Source of the DNA: Anaerolineales bacterium UBA2200
GTDB lineage: Bacteria; Chloroflexota; Anaerolineae; UBA2200
Direction of reading: 5' to 3'
DNA length: 64,000 nucleotides
Assembly (NCBI GenBank): GCA_002327925.1
Contig: DCVA01000020.1
Location: 113,084-177,083, forward strand
In this document: positions 1 through 8,324 of the stretch, piece by piece
Layout of the letters: each line of letters starts with the position of its first letter
Numbering within the stretch: the first letter of the stretch is position 1
Translations under genes and position numbers: made by a program
The notes under the pieces: generated by a model
Database searches by the model: none
What the model was told of the DNA's origin: nothing
What the model saw: only the letters and a program-made list of their open reading frames with translations

Positions 1-1036
1 CAGAAACGCGCTCCGCGGCAAGGTCCGCGGAAGCCTCGTTCACCTCTGCTTCCGGCGGATCGGCGCTAAAGGCAATGCGCACCCCACCCAGAGTGATTTT
101 CCACCGTCGCAGGGTGTTTCTGATGTGCTCGCCGCTCTCCGGCTCGACTGGCAGTGGAGCGGGAGCGAGATCGGGCGCGGCCGGCCCTTCTTCAGGCTCG
201 CGCAGGGCGTTGAAGAGACGCACCGCACAGGCCAGAGCCATGATCAGCCCGAACAGCGCCACGTTGATCTTGGAGGCCACGGCCAGGCCGTAGCTCAGCC
301 CCATCCACAGGTAGTCGCTCCACCTGCCGCGCTCCGCCACCCGGATGGCCCAGTAGAAGGTGAACGCCACGAAGGTGGCCACAAAGCTGTCCACGGTGAA
401 AAAGTGCGACTGCTGAATGTGGATGACCAGGGTTGCGGTGAACAACGAGGCCAGAAGGCCGGCGAACTTGCCATACAGCCTGCGGCCGATGAAAAACATC
501 AGCCAGACCGTGACGAGGTCAAAGACACCGGCCAGCACCCGGCCCAGCAGATGGATTTTGTCCGCCGATACTTCCAGCAGCTGCCCCACCGCCTTGGTCA
601 GGAAGAGGGGGAACGTGCCGTAGACAAAGCTGCTGCCAGAGTTGTAGGGATTCAGCGGCGAGGTTGCCGTGTCAAAGTACTGGGCCAGATTCTTGGGCCA
701 GTTGAGGCCCATCTCCACCATCCACACAAAGCGCTCGTCGGGATGCAGGTGGGTGTAGTCGTCCCAGTTCACGCCTGTAAAGCGAAAATAGGCACCCAGC
801 AGAAGAATGGCCCCCAGACAGACGGGCACAAAGTAGCGGCTCTCGACCCAGCGAGAGATTCCACCCGAGCTGCGCAAGCTTTGCCAGCGCTGGCCCAACG
901 AGGGCCGCTGTGATGCCGTTACAACGCCCGTGTCGCCCGCCAGGGGCTCAGCCGCAGGGCCGACTTCCGGCCAGGCCTGGGCCTCGCCATCGCGGGGCGC
1001 CATATAGGGGGTCGAGACTTGGTTCCCAACATCCAT
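1..1036 (-). CDS. GT39-like membrane glycosyltransferase (3' end beyond window)
   Basis: The first 345 codons of a polytopic membrane protein that runs off the window edge. A soluble N-terminal stretch of about 65 residues is followed by a membrane segment and then the motif NWDDYTHLHPDERF, the acidic first-loop motif of GT39/PMT-type enzymes that use polyprenyl-phosphate sugars. Several further hydrophobic segments follow, including one ending in HIQQSHFFTVDS. The ATG overlaps the stop codon of the methyltransferase gene (TAATG), so the two are translationally coupled. The NW-D..HPDER motif is shared with the enzyme at 8325-10304, so these two form one subfamily. Substrate and acceptor cannot be read from sequence. 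Confidence 0.85.
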   Translation of the reverse strand, partial: MDVGNQVSTPYMAPRDGEAQAWPEVGPAAEPLAGDTGVVTASQRPSLGQRWQSLRSSGGISRWVESRYFVPVCLGAILLLGAYFRFTGVNWDDYTHLHPDERFVWMVEMGLNWPKNLAQYFDTATSPLNPYNSGSSFVYGTFPLFLTKAVGQLLEVSADKIHLLGRVLAGVFDLVTVWLMFFIGRRLYGKFAGLLASLFTATLVIHIQQSHFFTVDSFVATFVAFTFYWAIRVAERGRWSDYLWMGLSYGLAVASKINVALFGLIMALACAVRLFNALREPEEGPAAPDLAPAPLPVEPESGEHIRNTLRRWKITLGGVRIAFSADPPEAEVNEASADLAAERVS

Positions 1037-1815
1037 TACAGCTGCCTCTCCTGAACTGGTTTGACGGCCCGGACCACCAGCGTCATGCCCTGGTGGAGGC
1101 CGTTGAATAGATTGTCCACCTTATCCAGACCGTACATAATTTTGGAGCCGAAGTTGCGGTACGCCGAGCCCTTCTGCCACAGTTTTTCGGGTGCGTGTCT
1201 GCGCCCGGTCAGTTTGAGCATCGTAATATAACTCCAGGTGACCAGCCGCACGAAAGGAAAGCCAGTGGTGAAGGTGGTTACCTCATACCCATCGAACAGG
1301 GGCGCCAGGTCTGCCACTCTGTAGCGGCGATAGTGTCCCACGTGTTCGTCGATGACCGAGTAGAGCTGCGGATTGTGAGGAACTGTGATGACCAGTGTTC
1401 CTCCCGGCTTGAGCACCCTGCACATGATGCGAACCACGGGGCGCCAGTTTTCCAGGTGCTCCAGTACCTCGGTGCAGACCACCACGTCGTAGGTTGCGTC
1501 GGCGAAACTGTCGCCCTGAGCCACAAAGTCGCAGACGGAAAAGTTGATGGTCAGGTTCCGCCTTGCCGCAACGCGCCGCGCTATGTCGATCACTTTCTCT
1601 TCGACATCCAGCGCGTCGACCTCGAACCCCTGCTCCGCGAGGCGGATGGTCACCCGGCCCGTCCCGCAGCCCACATCCAGCGCCCTGCCCCGCAGTGGGG
1701 ACAGCATCTTCATGATCAGGTCAGTGATGTTGGTGAGCGCCGGATCGCGGCACTGCCACTGCTCGACCAGCGCGTCGTCCTGATCATACATCTTGATCTT
1801 GCCATCACGAGTCAT
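1036..1815 (-). CDS. Class I SAM-dependent methyltransferase
   Basis: A 259-residue protein. Motif I is LDVGCGTGRVTIRLAE, an acidic residue ends strand 2 (DALDVEE), and DVVVCTEVLEHLENW followed by LKPGGTLVITVPH are typical of the Methyltransf_11/23 group. The start was placed at the ATG giving MTRDGKIKMYDQ, because longer versions run into the upstream gene and lack family homology. It sits between GT39-like genes and overlaps the next one, so it probably methylates a glycan, lipid-linked sugar or polyprenyl intermediate of the same pathway. The substrate is inferred from context only. Confidence 0.85.
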   Translation of the reverse strand: MTRDGKIKMYDQDDALVEQWQCRDPALTNITDLIMKMLSPLRGRALDVGCGTGRVTIRLAEQGFEVDALDVEEKVIDIARRVAARRNLTINFSVCDFVAQGDSFADATYDVVVCTEVLEHLENWRPVVRIMCRVLKPGGTLVITVPHNPQLYSVIDEHVGHYRRYRVADLAPLFDGYEVTTFTTGFPFVRLVTWSYITMLKLTGRRHAPEKLWQKGSAYRNFGSKIMYGLDKVDNLFNGLHQGMTLVVRAVKPVQERQL

Positions 1816-1846
1816 GTCATCACACTCCGCAGTCCAGTCCGGCCTT

Positions 1847-3931
1847 TCAACGCTGCACAAAGACGGTGACAAAAGCCGGCACACCGCCCGGAAGGGAATG
1901 GACCACACTCACGCAGCGCCCGAACTCGCTGCGCAGCATTTCGAGCCCGGCCGAGTCGGCCGGGTGCAGGATGAACAGGGCGCGCTCCCGAACCTGGCTC
2001 AGGGGCGGCTGGCCGCTGATCAGGTCCGTGAAGACGTGCTCCGGCTCCTCCGGGGCCATTCGCAGGTAGGTGCGCAGCGCCCGGCCGTCGAACCAGTAGG
2101 GCCAGCCCTTGACAAAGGCCGAAGAGGGATCGCCATAGCCCTCGATTTGCCTGGCGATCTCCTGGGCGATCGCGACGTTCTGACGGTCGGGCAGGGCGTC
2201 CTTGAAATCGTCAAAGTAGAACTTGCGAGAACCCTGGTACTCTGCCATCAGGAAGGCGCCGACCAGCAGCAGTCCGAGCAGAGCCAGCGCGCCCCGCCTC
2301 CCTACCTGCAGGGCGGCAGTCACGCCCCGATCCGAAAATGAGGCCGTGAGCCTGCACCGCACATCCCACGCCGGGTAAGCAGTGCCGACCTGCTTCAACC
2401 GCTCGCGCAGGGCGGTCAGGGGCAGAGCGCACAGGACCAGTGCCGGGCCGATGGTTCCTGCACCACGAAACACATTGGGCATCTCGTGCGGCACCATGGC
2501 CAGGGTCATGGGCACAATCATCACCAGGAACAGGGCAATGAGCAGCGCATTGCGCCCGGTACGCCAGCGCCGCAAGGCATAGGCCAGACCCAGCACCAGC
2601 AGGATGGCACTGACGAAGCCAAAGTGCCTCTGCCCGGGAACGTTGAATCGGGCGTTCGAATCGCCATACACATTGTACATCAGCAGACTGGTGCGCGCAT
2701 TCTCCAGGAGCAGGGGCAGGGTCATGTGCGTGCCAGCCCGATCACCCTGGACGATCTCGACCTGCAAGCCCAGGCGACGCAGATAGACGTCCCTGTTCTC
2801 CAGTGCAAAGCGTCCCAGGGGCGCAAAAGCGACCACGGCCACCACCGCCATGGTCAGCAGCCCGGGAAGCAGCGAGCGAACTCGAGGTCCGCGCCCGCTC
2901 AACAGATACAGGATTAGTCCCGCTCCCAGAGCGAGCGGTGCAAAGAGAAAGCCGGTGTAAGTCTGCATTCCCAGCCCCAGCACCAGGCCGCACAGACCGA
3001 AATCCACCAGCCGCCCGCGGCGCAGGGCTCGGGAAAAGGTCCACAGAAGCAGCACCACGAACAGAGGCAGAAGGATAACGCGGAATCCCGACCTGCTGAG
3101 CACGATATGCCAGTGGTTCACCGCCAGCAGAAGAGCGGCCGTTATGCCCACGGCAGGGGAAAACAGCTCTGTCGCCAGAAGATACAGAGCGGGGATGGTG
3201 GCAATTCCCACCAGCGCTGAGGTGAGCTTGATCAAGAAGTGACTGAGCTCGCCGAACCGTGTCAGCAGCGCGATCAGATAGAAGAACAACCCCTCCCGGC
3301 CCATGTTGGCAGGGAAGAAGATGCTGTACTCCCCACGCTGGATGGCCAGCACATCCGTATAGTTGTAGGGCAGATCCCAGCCGATGTCCGCCGGGATGAT
3401 GTCGAGCCGGTTCAGCCGCAGCCAGGCCCCGATCACCACGGCAGCCAGGAGCAACAGATGACGGGGGGAGAACAAACTGCCCTTGTCTGAGCACCCCGCT
3501 GCCGGTTGCTGCCGGGCTCCGGCCAGGCGAGCGTTGAGGTACATCCAGCCGAGACTCAACAACAGTCCTCCGAGCCACAGCCACAATCCCACAGCCCGGA
3601 ATCGGTTCCTGCCAAAGTCGAGGCAGCCCAGAAGGGCAATGCCCCAGAGGGCGAACAGGGGCCCCCGGGATCTGGAGAGCTCCGCTGCCATGCTCGATAA
3701 TCTCTCGCTGTGGTGCCCTGCCCTGCGTTCCTGATGAATCCCGCCAAAGGCCGCGGCAAACAGCACTGCCGCAGCGGCAAGAGCCAGGAACGCCAGACCA
3801 TCGATGATCCGCCGGTCCAAGCGCGCCTGGCCAAAGGCGGCCAGCGCATAGCAGACCGCCGCCAGAACCAGGGACCAGCCCGGGCGGCTTTCCGTCACCT
3901 TCGCGACAGATTGTCTCAGTCGGCCCAACAT
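1847..3931 (-). CDS. GT39-like polytopic membrane glycosyltransferase
   Basis: A 694-residue integral membrane protein with about a dozen hydrophobic segments. Two N-terminal segments and a short Arg/His-rich loop precede the catalytic-type core. That core has an acidic first loop (RLDIIPADIGWDLPYNYTD) followed by FFPANMGREGLFFYLIAL, characteristic of dolichyl-phosphate-mannose type transferases. A C-terminal soluble domain of about 150 residues follows the last membrane segment. The ATG has AGGAG upstream. It is a close paralogue of the next gene upstream (NxGREG/NTGREA motif, same layout), suggesting tandem duplication. It probably transfers a lipid-linked sugar on the outer membrane face; acceptor unknown. 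Confidence 0.8.
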   Translation of the reverse strand: MLGRLRQSVAKVTESRPGWSLVLAAVCYALAAFGQARLDRRIIDGLAFLALAAAAVLFAAAFGGIHQERRAGHHSERLSSMAAELSRSRGPLFALWGIALLGCLDFGRNRFRAVGLWLWLGGLLLSLGWMYLNARLAGARQQPAAGCSDKGSLFSPRHLLLLAAVVIGAWLRLNRLDIIPADIGWDLPYNYTDVLAIQRGEYSIFFPANMGREGLFFYLIALLTRFGELSHFLIKLTSALVGIATIPALYLLATELFSPAVGITAALLLAVNHWHIVLSRSGFRVILLPLFVVLLLWTFSRALRRGRLVDFGLCGLVLGLGMQTYTGFLFAPLALGAGLILYLLSGRGPRVRSLLPGLLTMAVVAVVAFAPLGRFALENRDVYLRRLGLQVEIVQGDRAGTHMTLPLLLENARTSLLMYNVYGDSNARFNVPGQRHFGFVSAILLVLGLAYALRRWRTGRNALLIALFLVMIVPMTLAMVPHEMPNVFRGAGTIGPALVLCALPLTALRERLKQVGTAYPAWDVRCRLTASFSDRGVTAALQVGRRGALALLGLLLVGAFLMAEYQGSRKFYFDDFKDALPDRQNVAIAQEIARQIEGYGDPSSAFVKGWPYWFDGRALRTYLRMAPEEPEHVFTDLISGQPPLSQVRERALFILHPADSAGLEMLRSEFGRCVSVVHSLPGGVPAFVTVFVQR

Positions 3932-3956
3932 CGGGGGGCTCCTTCTGAAAGGCGGT

Positions 3957-5972
3957 TCATTGCTGCGCCGGAGCGTAGTAGATCATAAAGTCCTTGTCCG
4001 ACTGGCCGGCCTGAAAGCGCAGCAACTGCCCGTTGGGATAGTGGCTGACTAGCCAGGCCTCGGCGGCATTATTGCTGGGGTGGTAGATGTACAACCTGTT
4101 GCGCGGCTCCAGCAAATGAGGCTCCGCCTCGCGCATGTCCATGATCAGATTGTTCCACTCCATGTTTGGCAGGGACAGGGCAATGGCCCGGTGGTCCACC
4201 CAGTAGGCCGTGCCGATGTAGTGAGCGTCGTAGATGCTGCCCAGAGTGTCGGCAAAGCCATTCATCACGCGGGCAATGTCGGACGCATTCCAGGCGGAAC
4301 GTCGATAGTCCTGGTTGTAGTCCACATAGAAGAGACGGTAGTTGAGCTGCGCCGACCGGACCAACAGCAGCCCGCCCAGCAGCGCGACCAGAACCCATCC
4401 CAGTCCACCGCGAAGCACCCGTACCACCTGCCTGCCTGCCAGATAGACGGGCAGAGCGGCCAAGACGAGCATGACCGGGATCACGCCCGACGAGCGGATG
4501 TTGCTCGGATTCTCGATGGGGAAGGCGACCGACATCGTCGAGGGCAACAGTACCAGAAAGAGGATCACCAGCCAGTAGAGGGCCAGAGGACGGCGCTTGA
4601 TCAGCAACAGGTAGAGCAAGTAGACCACGCCAAGAATGAACAGACCGCCGCTGACATAGTCCAGTATGGGCTTGTTCGGAACGCTGACCGTCCAGGCAAA
4701 ATCGCCGTTCCAGTTGAACATCAGCAGGGCGCGCTTCACGTTGTCGACAAAGACCGAAAGGGAGCTCTGACCCACGGGCCGTTCCAGGTCCGTCGTGCGC
4801 GTGAGAACCCGGTACCAGTACATGCTTGGTTCGTCGTACATATAGCGCAGCAGAGGCAGGTAGACAAGCAGCGCGCTGACCACCAGGGTCATCAGATTGC
4901 GTACCATCTGCATCAGGCTCAGCCCCGGCTCTCTGTCTATCAGGGCCTTGAGAACAAACAGCGCCACGATGATCAGAGGCGTAACGCGGAACGACATATA
5001 GCCGTACAGGCCGGCGCCCAGAGCCAGCCCGGTCCAGATGTAGTCGTTGCGGCGGCCGGTGCGAAAGGCACGCAGGATCAGCCACAGAGTGACGGTGGTC
5101 CAGAAGGGCGCCAGCACGATGCGCCAGCCGATGCGGCTAACGATGAGATGCCAGTAGGAGACGGCCATGAAGAAGGCCGCCAGCAGGCCAAGCTTTTTGT
5201 CGGCCAGCTCCTTGCCCAGAAAGTACATCGGAATGATGTTGAGCGCTCCGATAAGGGCCATTGTCAGCTTGAGCGTGTCAAAGCCATAGCCAAAAACGTG
5301 TGACAGCAGCGCAGTCAGGTAGAACTGCGTTGCCTCTCGACCTGTGTTCCTGGGGAAGTAGATCAGGTGCTGGCCGTTCAGGATGCTGCGCACGTCCTCG
5401 GAGGCCTCCACGTGATCGCTTTGCGGCTCGGCGGGCACGCCAGGGATGTCATGGAGATGGAAAAACAGGGAGAGGGCCAGAATGGCCAGAAGAGGCACGA
5501 TGACCCAGTCCACCCGGCTCTCGAAGCCGCCGCGAGATACCAGGGTCCGCAGGCGGGCGACAACTGGCCTGAACACACCTCCGGGGCGCACCTGCAGCAT
5601 GGCGAGAAGCCAGGCCACAACCGCGGCCAGCCAGCACAGGGTGCCCCTTGAGGTGAAGTGATTGTCCGCCAGCGAGACAAAGGCCACGACAGCCAGGACC
5701 CCGACCAGTATTAGCAGGGCGCGCTGGACTCGGCCTTGGGTCAGACCCACGCGTGGAGTGCCGTCCTTCGGTTCGGCGTTGTGCGGCCAGAGAGGCGGTT
5801 CTTCCTTCTGCCTCCAGACTACAGAAAGCAGAAAGAGCGCTGCGCCAGCTCCAAGAAGCAGAACGCCATCGGCGGGAAAATCGCGCACAAAGAGGCGACG
5901 CTGGCCAGAGACAGCCAACCACACAGCCACCAAAGCAACCAGTCCCCAGACGGGGCGAGTTCTGGCTCTCAA
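3957..5972 (-). CDS. GT39-like polytopic membrane glycosyltransferase (paralogue)
   Basis: About 671 residues, many membrane segments, paralogous to the 1847-3931 gene. The first-loop region HLHDIPGVPAEPQSDHVEAS is followed by IYFPRNTGREATQFYL, matching the sister motif FFPANMGREG. It ends in a soluble domain of about 120 residues. The start is chosen at TTG (5972), which has GGGAGG seven bases upstream; a longer GTG start at 5996 is possible. It lies just behind the GT4 gene and 25 bases before its paralogue, in one minus-strand transcription unit. Role as an extracytoplasmic sugar transferase is inferred from the family. Confidence 0.8.
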   Translation of the reverse strand: MRARTRPVWGLVALVAVWLAVSGQRRLFVRDFPADGVLLLGAGAALFLLSVVWRQKEEPPLWPHNAEPKDGTPRVGLTQGRVQRALLILVGVLAVVAFVSLADNHFTSRGTLCWLAAVVAWLLAMLQVRPGGVFRPVVARLRTLVSRGGFESRVDWVIVPLLAILALSLFFHLHDIPGVPAEPQSDHVEASEDVRSILNGQHLIYFPRNTGREATQFYLTALLSHVFGYGFDTLKLTMALIGALNIIPMYFLGKELADKKLGLLAAFFMAVSYWHLIVSRIGWRIVLAPFWTTVTLWLILRAFRTGRRNDYIWTGLALGAGLYGYMSFRVTPLIIVALFVLKALIDREPGLSLMQMVRNLMTLVVSALLVYLPLLRYMYDEPSMYWYRVLTRTTDLERPVGQSSLSVFVDNVKRALLMFNWNGDFAWTVSVPNKPILDYVSGGLFILGVVYLLYLLLIKRRPLALYWLVILFLVLLPSTMSVAFPIENPSNIRSSGVIPVMLVLAALPVYLAGRQVVRVLRGGLGWVLVALLGGLLLVRSAQLNYRLFYVDYNQDYRRSAWNASDIARVMNGFADTLGSIYDAHYIGTAYWVDHRAIALSLPNMEWNNLIMDMREAEPHLLEPRNRLYIYHPSNNAAEAWLVSHYPNGQLLRFQAGQSDKDFMIYYAPAQQ

Positions 5973-6008
5973 GTGCCTACCTCCCGCGCCGCCCACAGCT
6001 CGGGCGGC

Positions 6009-7151
6009 CTAGTCGTGCTGCACAAGGCTCTCAAACAGATGCTCATATTCATCGATGGTCTTGTCCAGATCAAAGATGCGGGCAATGTCCTCCCGACTGC
6101 GCAGGTAGGCGTCCCTGTCGCGAAGCACCGCCACCAGTCCTTCAGCCAGAGCCAGCTCGTCCTGCGGGCGTACCAGTCGGCCCATTCCCGTGAGTTGCAG
6201 CGGCACGCGCAGGCCAGGGATGTCCGTGGCCACTGTAGGCGTCCCGCACAGCATCGCCTCGACCTGCACCATGGGGAAGCAGTCAGTGCGGCTGGGAAGG
6301 GCCAGTACGTCGCTCAGGGCGTAAAAGTTCGCCACCCGCTGGGGATCATTCAACAGGCCCAGCATCAGCACACGATCCTTCCAACGCTCCTGCAAGTGGC
6401 GCCAACGCTCAAAGAAGGGTTCATAGACCACATTCGTCTCGCCTGCGTAAACGAAACGAACGTCAGGCATCTGCTCCAGGACGAGAGGAACCGCCTTGAG
6501 CAGATAGTCAAAACCCTTTTCCTCGACGAAGCGGCCGGCAAAGCCTATCACTCTGACGTGGTCGAGGCCGAGCTCCTGACGCCAGGCCGCCACCTGCTCA
6601 GGCACGGGTGCGGGAATCTCCACAGGCGGCAGGATCGGCACCAGCTTTTCCGCATAGCGGCTCAGGAAGGGCGAGTTCTCGGCATAGTCACGCGTATGGA
6701 TCGTGATGCGCGCCGCATCGCTGAGAGCTCGCCGCATCAGTCCGGTCACGCAGTGCTCGACGAACTGGTCAAAGGGCCGCGAGGGCATCACCAGGTCGCC
6801 GTGGTGCGTGATAACCACCTTCTTGCCATGACGTGAGGCCAGAGCCGTGATCAGCGGAGACTCAAGAATCGGTATGTGGACCTGCGCCACATCGTGCTCG
6901 CGAATCAACCGGTCCGCGGCCCCGGCGAACGACGGCATCACGATGCCCCGGCTCAGACGCATCAATCCGTCCAGCCGGACGATGCGGACGCCGTTGTGCA
7001 CCTCTTCACGGGGCAATGTCTTCCAGTATCGAGAAGTCAGGACCGTAACCTGATGACCGCGGCGGGCCAAACCCTCCGACAGGCGCCGTGCATAGGCGGT
7101 CAATCCGGTCCAGTGCGGGTAGTAGTACGTCAGCACGACAAGGATCTTCAC
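6009..7151 (-). CDS. GT4-family glycosyltransferase (GT-B fold)
   Basis: A 380-residue cytosolic GT-B enzyme. The N-terminal domain starts MKILVVLTYYYPHWTGLTAY, with the usual glycine-rich acceptor loop and RRLSEGLARRGHQVTVLT. The C-terminal nucleotide-sugar domain carries VIGFAGRFVEEKGFDYLL and the EX7E-type segment in DCFPMVQVEAMLCGTPTVATD. This is the PF00534/PF13439 architecture of enzymes that extend lipid-linked glycans inside the cell. The start is GTG. It probably builds part of the glycan that the surrounding GT39 enzymes use or modify outside. Sugar specificity cannot be deduced. Confidence 0.9.
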   Translation of the reverse strand: MKILVVLTYYYPHWTGLTAYARRLSEGLARRGHQVTVLTSRYWKTLPREEVHNGVRIVRLDGLMRLSRGIVMPSFAGAADRLIREHDVAQVHIPILESPLITALASRHGKKVVITHHGDLVMPSRPFDQFVEHCVTGLMRRALSDAARITIHTRDYAENSPFLSRYAEKLVPILPPVEIPAPVPEQVAAWRQELGLDHVRVIGFAGRFVEEKGFDYLLKAVPLVLEQMPDVRFVYAGETNVVYEPFFERWRHLQERWKDRVLMLGLLNDPQRVANFYALSDVLALPSRTDCFPMVQVEAMLCGTPTVATDIPGLRVPLQLTGMGRLVRPQDELALAEGLVAVLRDRDAYLRSREDIARIFDLDKTIDEYEHLFESLVQHD

Positions 7152-7220
7152 TGACCACGATTCTCCGAAACAGATTGCCCGCAGTGCCTCACTCGCCCGG
7201 CCCGGATCAGGCCGGAAACC

Positions 7221-8231
7221 CTAGCCCGCACTGGTGTTCTCGAGCCCGGATGGCGGTTGAGCCGCGATCTTGCGCAGGCCGGCGAGATCCAGCCCTTCCT
7301 GCCACAGAGAGTACAGGCCCAAGCCTGCGAGGGTTACATAGCTGAGCGCCCGCAACACCAGGGCATAGCCGACCGCCGTCTCACGATCCACCCTGAACAG
7401 GCCCAGTGTCAGCACGGTGATCGACTCGATCACTCCCAGCGACCCGGGCGAGGCAGGCACAACCATACCCAGGGAAGTCAGACACACCATCAGGAAAGGC
7501 GCAGACCAGGGCAGCCGCAGGCCAACCGCCCGTGCCACCCAGTAGAACTGTACCCCTGAGATGAGCCAGGCGATCACCGAAGTCCCCAGCACAGCCAGCA
7601 CGCTGCGCCCTGTCGCCAGCACGCCAAGACCCTCGGTTACCGACTGCACCAACCGGCGCAGCGAAACGGTGTTCAGAGCCGGCACCCGCTGAGCCACGCG
7701 ATCGAACTGCCTGAGACTCCACTCCCCGCGCACGGCGAGGACCGCCAGCAGGAGAGCGCCCAGAACTGCCCCCAGCCCAATTGCCAGGACCGGCCCGGCG
7801 TACTCGGCCGGCAGGGTGACAAAGGGCAGCAGGGCCGACAGGATCAACAGCAGGGCCAGGATATCGCCGATCCTCTCCACTACCAGGGTCGAGAGGACGC
7901 GCACCAGACTGAACCCACCGCGCTCGGCGCAGAGATATGCGCGCAGGACGTCCCCCAGGCGCAATGGGGTCACGCTATTGACCAGATAGCCGATGTTGGC
8001 CAGCCGGAAGAGCCGGCTCACGCCCCCGAGACCTCGCGCCTGCAGCAACAGACTCCAGCGCAGGGCACGAACCCACATTCCCAGTACATAGACCAGAAAG
8101 GCCGGGACCAGCCACACGTACTGCGTCTGGCGCAGGGTCTCGCACAGACCACGCAAGTCCGTGCCGCGCACCAGCCAGACCAGGCAGGCCACAGTGACCA
8201 GGATCCCCGCCCACAGGCGCCAGTTCTTCAT
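7221..8231 (-). CDS. UPF0104/YbhN (LPG-synthase TM-like) flippase-like membrane protein
   Basis: A 336-residue protein with about eight membrane segments of the PF03706 type (lysylphosphatidylglycerol synthase membrane region, AglD, YbhN). The hallmark is ANIGYLVNSVTPLRLGDVLRAYL followed by VLSTLVVERIGDILALL, and a second conserved block LGMVVPASPGSLGVIES. Family members in glycan clusters are candidate lipid transporters or work with GT2 transferases. Here it is the membrane partner of GT4 and GT39 enzymes, so translocation of a lipid-linked sugar is plausible but unproven. Its promoter lies so close to the ATG that the mRNA is probably leaderless. Confidence 0.85.
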   Translation of the reverse strand: MKNWRLWAGILVTVACLVWLVRGTDLRGLCETLRQTQYVWLVPAFLVYVLGMWVRALRWSLLLQARGLGGVSRLFRLANIGYLVNSVTPLRLGDVLRAYLCAERGGFSLVRVLSTLVVERIGDILALLLILSALLPFVTLPAEYAGPVLAIGLGAVLGALLLAVLAVRGEWSLRQFDRVAQRVPALNTVSLRRLVQSVTEGLGVLATGRSVLAVLGTSVIAWLISGVQFYWVARAVGLRLPWSAPFLMVCLTSLGMVVPASPGSLGVIESITVLTLGLFRVDRETAVGYALVLRALSYVTLAGLGLYSLWQEGLDLAGLRKIAAQPPSGLENTSAG

Positions 8232-8239
8232 CGCGCGCG

Positions 8240-8268
8240 ATTATACCCTAGCCAGAGGGCTTCTGCAA
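8240..8268 (-). promoter_or_regulatory. Sigma-A promoter for the flippase-like gene, leaderless
   Basis: Reading on the minus strand: TTGCAG, a 17-base spacer, then TATAAT. The -10 box ends nine bases before the ATG at 8231, so transcription should begin within about three bases of the start codon. No Shine-Dalgarno sequence is present (CGCGCGCG precedes the ATG), consistent with a leaderless transcript. Confidence 0.7.
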
Positions 8269-8324
8269 GTATCGCTGACCTGGAGGCGAGGTGCAGCGCC
8301 GGCCGACTGGCGCTTGCGTGACTG

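Noticed and set aside
125..913. 262-codon plus-strand frame at the window start
   Set aside because: The minus strand encodes a clear GT39-like protein here; the plus-strand frame has no homology.
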